Below are positions 15,934 to 17,832 of a stretch of DNA of 17,832 bases, piece by piece. Source of the DNA: Deltaproteobacteria bacterium (GTDB lineage: Bacteria; Desulfobacterota; DSM-4660; Desulfatiglandales; HGW-15). The stretch is from contig JAFGPH010000128.1 of the NCBI GenBank assembly GCA_016926135.1, positions 1-17,832 on the forward strand, given 5' to 3'. The notes beneath the pieces were generated by a model. The model did no database searches and was not told where the DNA came from. It saw nothing but the letters and a program-made list of their open reading frames with translations. The position numbers and the translations under genes were made by a program. Every line of letters begins with the position of its first letter. Position 1 is the stretch's first letter.

Positions 15934-16353
15934 ATGAAAGAGAGAACACTCTCCATCATCAAGCCGGATGGGGTATCCAGGAAACTCGTTGGGCAGATCG
16001 TGGATCGCCTGGAAAAGGCGGACCTCAACGTTTTGGGAATGAAGATGATCCGCATGTCCAAAGAGCAAGCGAAAGGATTTTATAGGGTTCACGAGGGCAA
16101 GCCTTTCTACGAGAGCGTCACCGATTTCATGTCTTCAGGGCCTTGTGTGGTTATGCTGCTGGAAGGGGAAAACGCAATCGGGAAATACAGGAAACTCATG
16201 GGGGCTACGGATTACCGAAAGGCGGAGCAGGGAACCATACGTCATGAGTTCGCCAGAGACATCGAGAAGAATGTGGTGCATGGTTCGGATTCGGCCGAGA
16301 CAGCTGCATTTGAAATCGGGTATTTCTTCAGTGAGCTGGAAATTCACGGGTGA
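15934..16353 (+). CDS. ndk: Nucleoside diphosphate kinase
   Basis: Ndk balances nucleoside triphosphate pools by moving the gamma phosphate of ATP to other nucleoside diphosphates through a phosphohistidine. The 139-residue protein starts with MKERTLSIIKPDGV, the family's usual N-terminus, and has the active-site segment NVVHGSDS with H116 as the phosphorylated residue, preceded by TIRHEFARD. Length is exactly typical. ATG 15934 has GGAGGA (15919-15924) at 9 bases; in-frame starts at 15886 and 15925 would add residues not found in the family, and the latter touches the ribosome binding site. A strong hairpin lies 13 bases after the stop. It stands alone, between divergent and convergent neighbours. 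Confidence 0.97.
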   Translation: MKERTLSIIKPDGVSRKLVGQIVDRLEKADLNVLGMKMIRMSKEQAKGFYRVHEGKPFYESVTDFMSSGPCVVMLLEGENAIGKYRKLMGATDYRKAEQGTIRHEFARDIEKNVVHGSDSAETAAFEIGYFFSELEIHG

Positions 16354-16366
16354 TACTCAAACGAAT

Positions 16367-16415
16367 GGGGATCTGAGGAGGGCGCATTCCTTGTTCATCC
16401 CCTCCAAAGATCCCC
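16367..16415. terminator. Strong hairpin between the convergent ndk and small membrane protein genes
   Basis: GGGGATCT (16367-16374) pairs with AGATCCCC (16408-16415), and GGAGGG (16377-16382) with CCCTCC (16400-16405), separated by a GA/AA internal loop. That gives 14 perfect pairs around a 17-base loop. On the + strand a T5 run appears only after ten bases (16426-16430), and on the - strand no T-run follows, so efficiency as an intrinsic terminator is uncertain. Confidence 0.5.
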
Positions 16416-16466
16416 GCAAATACCCTTTTTGCTATTCCGAAGGAAGGCCGTTTTGCGGTGAACTCT

Positions 16467-16736
16467 CTAGGATGCCTCCTTGTCGCCCTTAATATCCTTG
16501 ATCTCTTTCTTCAGATTTTCCACTTCTTTCTTAAGGTCATCTTTCTCCGATTCAAAACGTTCTGCGGCCTTCTTGTCCTTAATCTCTTCGATCCCCAGGT
16601 AAGCGGCTAATGCCCCGCCCAGAATGAGCATAATTGGAACTCCCGCCATAAGGGCCTTTATGAAATAGGCCCACCAAATGATAATACCGATGATCCCAAG
16701 GACCAGCGCCACCAATCCCCCAGCCAAAGCCATCAT
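16467..16736 (-). CDS. Small membrane protein with C-terminal coiled coil, function unknown
   Basis: The 89-residue protein has two hydrophobic segments (about residues 3-23 and 29-46, with WWAYFIK between them), followed by a highly charged helix from about residue 48 to the end, rich in K and E with leucine or valine at heptad-like places (DDLKKEVENLKKEIKDIK). It therefore looks like an inner-membrane hairpin with a cytoplasmic coiled coil. Two ATG codons stand in tandem at 16736 and 16733; AAGGAGGTG (complement of 16742-16750) lies 5 or 8 bases before them, so either could be used. I recognise no family with an assigned role. A good promoter candidate lies about 100 bases upstream, and its nearest neighbour ndk is convergent, so it is a single-gene unit. 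Confidence 0.75.
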   Translation of the reverse strand: MMALAGGLVALVLGIIGIIIWWAYFIKALMAGVPIMLILGGALAAYLGIEEIKDKKAAERFESEKDDLKKEVENLKKEIKDIKGDKEAS

Positions 16737-16842
16737 AACAACACCTCCTTGAATATTCAAATCGAACCGTCCGACTGTTCAGCGGATAAAAACCCTCTTC
16801 AAGAATCGATGATCCTGATTGAAATGGAAATTGTCTTGAATA

Positions 16843-16871
16843 AAAATAAGGGATTCTCTCCTAAAAGTCAA
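16843..16871 (-). promoter_or_regulatory. Promoter candidate for the small membrane protein gene
   Basis: Read on the - strand, TTGACT (complement of 16866-16871) is followed after exactly 17 bases by TATTTT (complement of 16843-16848). Five and four of six positions match the sigma70 consensus. It would give a leader of about 100 bases. Confidence 0.5.
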
Positions 16872-17062
16872 ACAAAATGAAGGGGGAAAAGAACTTGAAA
16901 ATGAGCACAGAAAGGTTTAGATTGATAATCAACGGATGAGACATGCGGGAATAGGGATGTGAAATTGGTTGAAATAGACTGCTTTTTGAAGAAATATTCC
17001 GAAATATAAAGTTTGAAACTGAATTTCAACCCATTTTAATCATTTCTTGGAGTATCCTGCCT

Positions 17063-17091
17063 TTGAAAAATGTTTTCTTTCGAAATACCAT
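17063..17091 (+). promoter_or_regulatory. Promoter candidate for the tRNA-tuf cluster
   Basis: TTGAAA (17063-17068) and TACCAT (17086-17091) are 17 bases apart, in an AT-rich setting, with the first tRNA base about 18 bases after the expected transcription start. It is the only good candidate before the four tRNA genes. Confidence 0.55.
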
Positions 17092-17115
17092 TAAAAATTG
17101 CTCTTTTTAACTGAG

Positions 17116-17191
17116 GCCAGCGTAGCTCAGATGGTAGAGCAACTGACTTGTAATCAGTGGGTCGGGGGTTCAATTCCCTTCGCTGGCTCCA
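17116..17191 (+). tRNA. tRNA-Thr (anticodon TGT)
   Basis: The acceptor stem is GCCAGCG (17116-17122) with CGCTGGC (17181-17187), then T and an encoded CCA (17189-17191). The anticodon stem ACTGA/TCAGT encloses CTTGTAA, with anticodon TGT at 17149-17151, reading ACA. The T arm contains GGTTCAATTCC. Length 76 bases. First gene of the cluster. Confidence 0.97.
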
Positions 17192-17203
17192 AGAGGGTGA
17201 GTC

Positions 17204-17288
17204 GGAGAGGTTCCCGAGCGGTCAAAGGGAGCAGACTGTAAATCTGCCGGCGCAGCCTTCGGAGGTTCGAATCCTCCCCTCTCCACCA
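17204..17288 (+). tRNA. tRNA-Tyr (anticodon GTA)
   Basis: Acceptor stem GGAGAGG (17204-17210) with CCTCTCC (17278-17284), discriminator A and encoded CCA (17286-17288). Anticodon stem GCAGA/TCTGC with loop CTGTAAA, anticodon GTA at 17238-17240. The long variable arm and the 85-base length are as expected of bacterial tRNA-Tyr. Confidence 0.97.
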
Positions 17289-17321
17289 AATGAGTTTTCA
17301 GAAAGGTAGAAGGACCTAACA

Positions 17322-17370
17322 CGGCAAATCGGAGCGGAGGAAGGGGATGCAACGTGCTTCTTTTTTGCCG
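17322..17370 (+). other. Inverted repeat in the tRNA-Tyr/tRNA-Gly spacer
   Basis: CGGCAAA (17322-17328) pairs perfectly with TTTGCCG (17364-17370), and GAAG with CTTC can pair further inside. It lies between two tRNA genes of one probable transcript and may guide precursor processing. Its T-run lies inside the 3' arm, so it is not a normal terminator. Confidence 0.35.
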
Positions 17371-17391
17371 GAACATCTGAGAGTAGGACGG

Positions 17392-17468
17392 GCGGGAATA
17401 GCTCAGTTGGCTAGAGCGTCAGCCTTCCAAGCTGAGGGTCGCGGGTTCGAATCCCGTTTCCCGCTCCA
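17392..17468 (+). tRNA. tRNA-Gly (anticodon TCC)
   Basis: Acceptor stem GCGGGAA (17392-17398) with TTCCCGC, then T and encoded CCA (17466-17468). Anticodon stem TCAGC/GCTGA, loop CTTCCAA, anticodon TCC at 17426-17428, reading GGA. T arm GGTTCGAATCC. Length 77 bases. Confidence 0.97.
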
Positions 17469-17470
17469 GG

Positions 17471-17482
17471 CCGTGGCCACGG
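17471..17482. repeat. 12-base perfect palindrome just after tRNA-Gly
   Basis: CCGTGGCCACGG is fully self-complementary and starts two bases after the CCA end of tRNA-Gly. A second hairpin, GTCTTC (17539-17544) with GAAGAC (17548-17553), lies further along the same 160-base spacer. Processing signals or protein sites are possible; nothing proves either. Confidence 0.4.
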
Positions 17483-17628
17483 AAAATGCCCGCTGGCGAT
17501 CCTGACCCATCACCGGGGTTACTTGATGAATGGGGAGAGTCTTCTTCGAAGACCGAGGGACCCCCAAAGGCTTTGCAGGGCTGATTGACTGTGGCAAACC
17601 GTACGACGCCGAGGAGCCTTCGAATAGG

Positions 17629-17704
17629 GCCCACGTAGCTCAGTCGGTAGAGCACATCCTTGGTAAGGATGAGGTCACCGGTTCGATCCCGGTCGTGGGC
17701 TCCA
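17629..17704 (+). tRNA. tRNA-Thr (anticodon GGT)
   Basis: Acceptor stem GCCCACG (17629-17635) with CGTGGGC (17694-17700), then T and encoded CCA (17702-17704). Anticodon stem CATCC/GGATG with loop TTGGTAA, anticodon GGT at 17662-17664, reading ACC and ACT. Length 76 bases. Lies 57 bases before tuf. Confidence 0.97.
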
Positions 17705-17761
17705 CCGTAACCAGTCAACACACGGGGCCTAAGGAGTGCTCGGCCCATAAGGAGGTAAGCG

Positions 17762-17832
17762 ATGGCGAAGAAGAAGTTTGAGAGGACGAAGCCGCATGTG
17801 AATGTGGGGACGATAGGGCATATTGATCATGG
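17762..17832 (+). CDS. tuf: Elongation factor Tu (5' end only, cut by the window)
   Basis: Only 23 complete codons are present, starting MAKKKFERTKPHVNVGTIGH and continuing IDH, the well-known N-terminus of EF-Tu leading into its first GTP-binding loop (GHIDHG). AAGGAGGT at 17749-17756 sets the ATG. EF-Tu brings aminoacyl-tRNA to the ribosome as a GTP complex. Together with the four tRNA genes before it, this reproduces the bacterial thrU-tyrU-glyT-thrT-tufB order, so the mRNA is probably cut out of a tRNA-containing transcript. A small stem, GGGCC (17725-17729) with GGCCC (17742-17746), stands just before the ribosome binding site. Confidence 0.95.
   Translation, partial: MAKKKFERTKPHVNVGTIGHIDH

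Larger units (their letters stand above)
16737..17115. other. AT-rich divergent promoter region before the tRNA-tuf cluster
   Basis: This 379-base stretch contains no gene that I can support. It is clearly richer in A+T than the rest of the window, with many A- and T-runs. It carries one promoter candidate for each direction, described separately. The rest (about 16872-17062) has no structure I can name; the A/T runs upstream of the tRNA promoter could act as UP elements. Confidence 0.6.

Noticed and set aside
16761..17112. AT-rich region as a horizontally acquired island or attachment site next to tRNA genes
   Set aside because: No integrase, no duplicated tRNA 3' end and no foreign genes are present; promoter function of the conserved tRNA-tuf cluster explains the composition.
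1..17832. CRISPR arrays, insertion sequences, prophage or toxin-antitoxin genes
   Set aside because: I found no regularly spaced repeats, transposase or phage proteins, or matching small gene pairs in the window.

Overview
This window reads as the chromosome of a sulfate-reducing bacterium, most likely a member of the Desulfobacterota (former Deltaproteobacteria). The evidence is an almost complete gene set for dissimilatory sulfate activation and APS reduction in one block on the + strand: ATP sulfurylase (sat), both subunits of APS reductase (aprB, aprA) and the membrane complex that feeds it electrons from menaquinol (qmoA, qmoB, qmoC). Coding DNA is GC-rich with strong AGGAGG-type ribosome binding sites; the intergenic region before the tRNA genes is much richer in A+T. 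The lineage below phylum cannot be fixed from the sequence alone.

Layout. 2-736 is the 3' part of rimO, followed by a long-chain polyprenyl diphosphate synthase (853-1830) and a clear intrinsic terminator (1854-1888). Directly after it lies a candidate promoter, then a long leader and sat (2246-3466), aprB (3641-4078) and aprA (4091-5974), closed by a terminator (5998-6034). Next comes an ETF:quinone oxidoreductase-like flavoprotein (6334-8034), then qmoA (8319-9581), qmoB (9587-11818), qmoC (11855-13018) and a small zinc-ribbon-like protein (13095-13364) in the position where Desulfovibrio vulgaris carries qmoD. A nested hairpin ending in T5 (13370-13462) closes that unit. A SEC-C protein with a degenerate HQxxH motif (13505-14272) faces two overlapping paralogous cysteine-cluster proteins on the - strand (14280-15798). 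ndk (15934-16353) faces a small membrane/coiled-coil gene (16467-16736, - strand) across a strong shared hairpin. After an AT-rich region with two divergent promoter candidates come tRNA-Thr(TGT), tRNA-Tyr(GTA), tRNA-Gly(TCC), tRNA-Thr(GGT) and the start of tuf, the same order as the thrU-tyrU-glyT-thrT-tufB cluster of E. coli.

How the genes work together. Sat converts sulfate and ATP to APS; AprBA reduces APS to sulfite; QmoABC is the likely electron route from menaquinol to AprBA. The upstream polyprenyl synthase plausibly makes the menaquinone side chain. The most unusual feature is the ETF:quinone oxidoreductase placed between aprBA and qmoABC. It suggests a direct route from acyl-CoA dehydrogenases through ETF and the menaquinone pool to APS reduction. 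That link is inferred from gene position only; no etfAB genes are present in the window. I did not see CRISPR arrays, insertion sequences, phage genes or other mobile elements.
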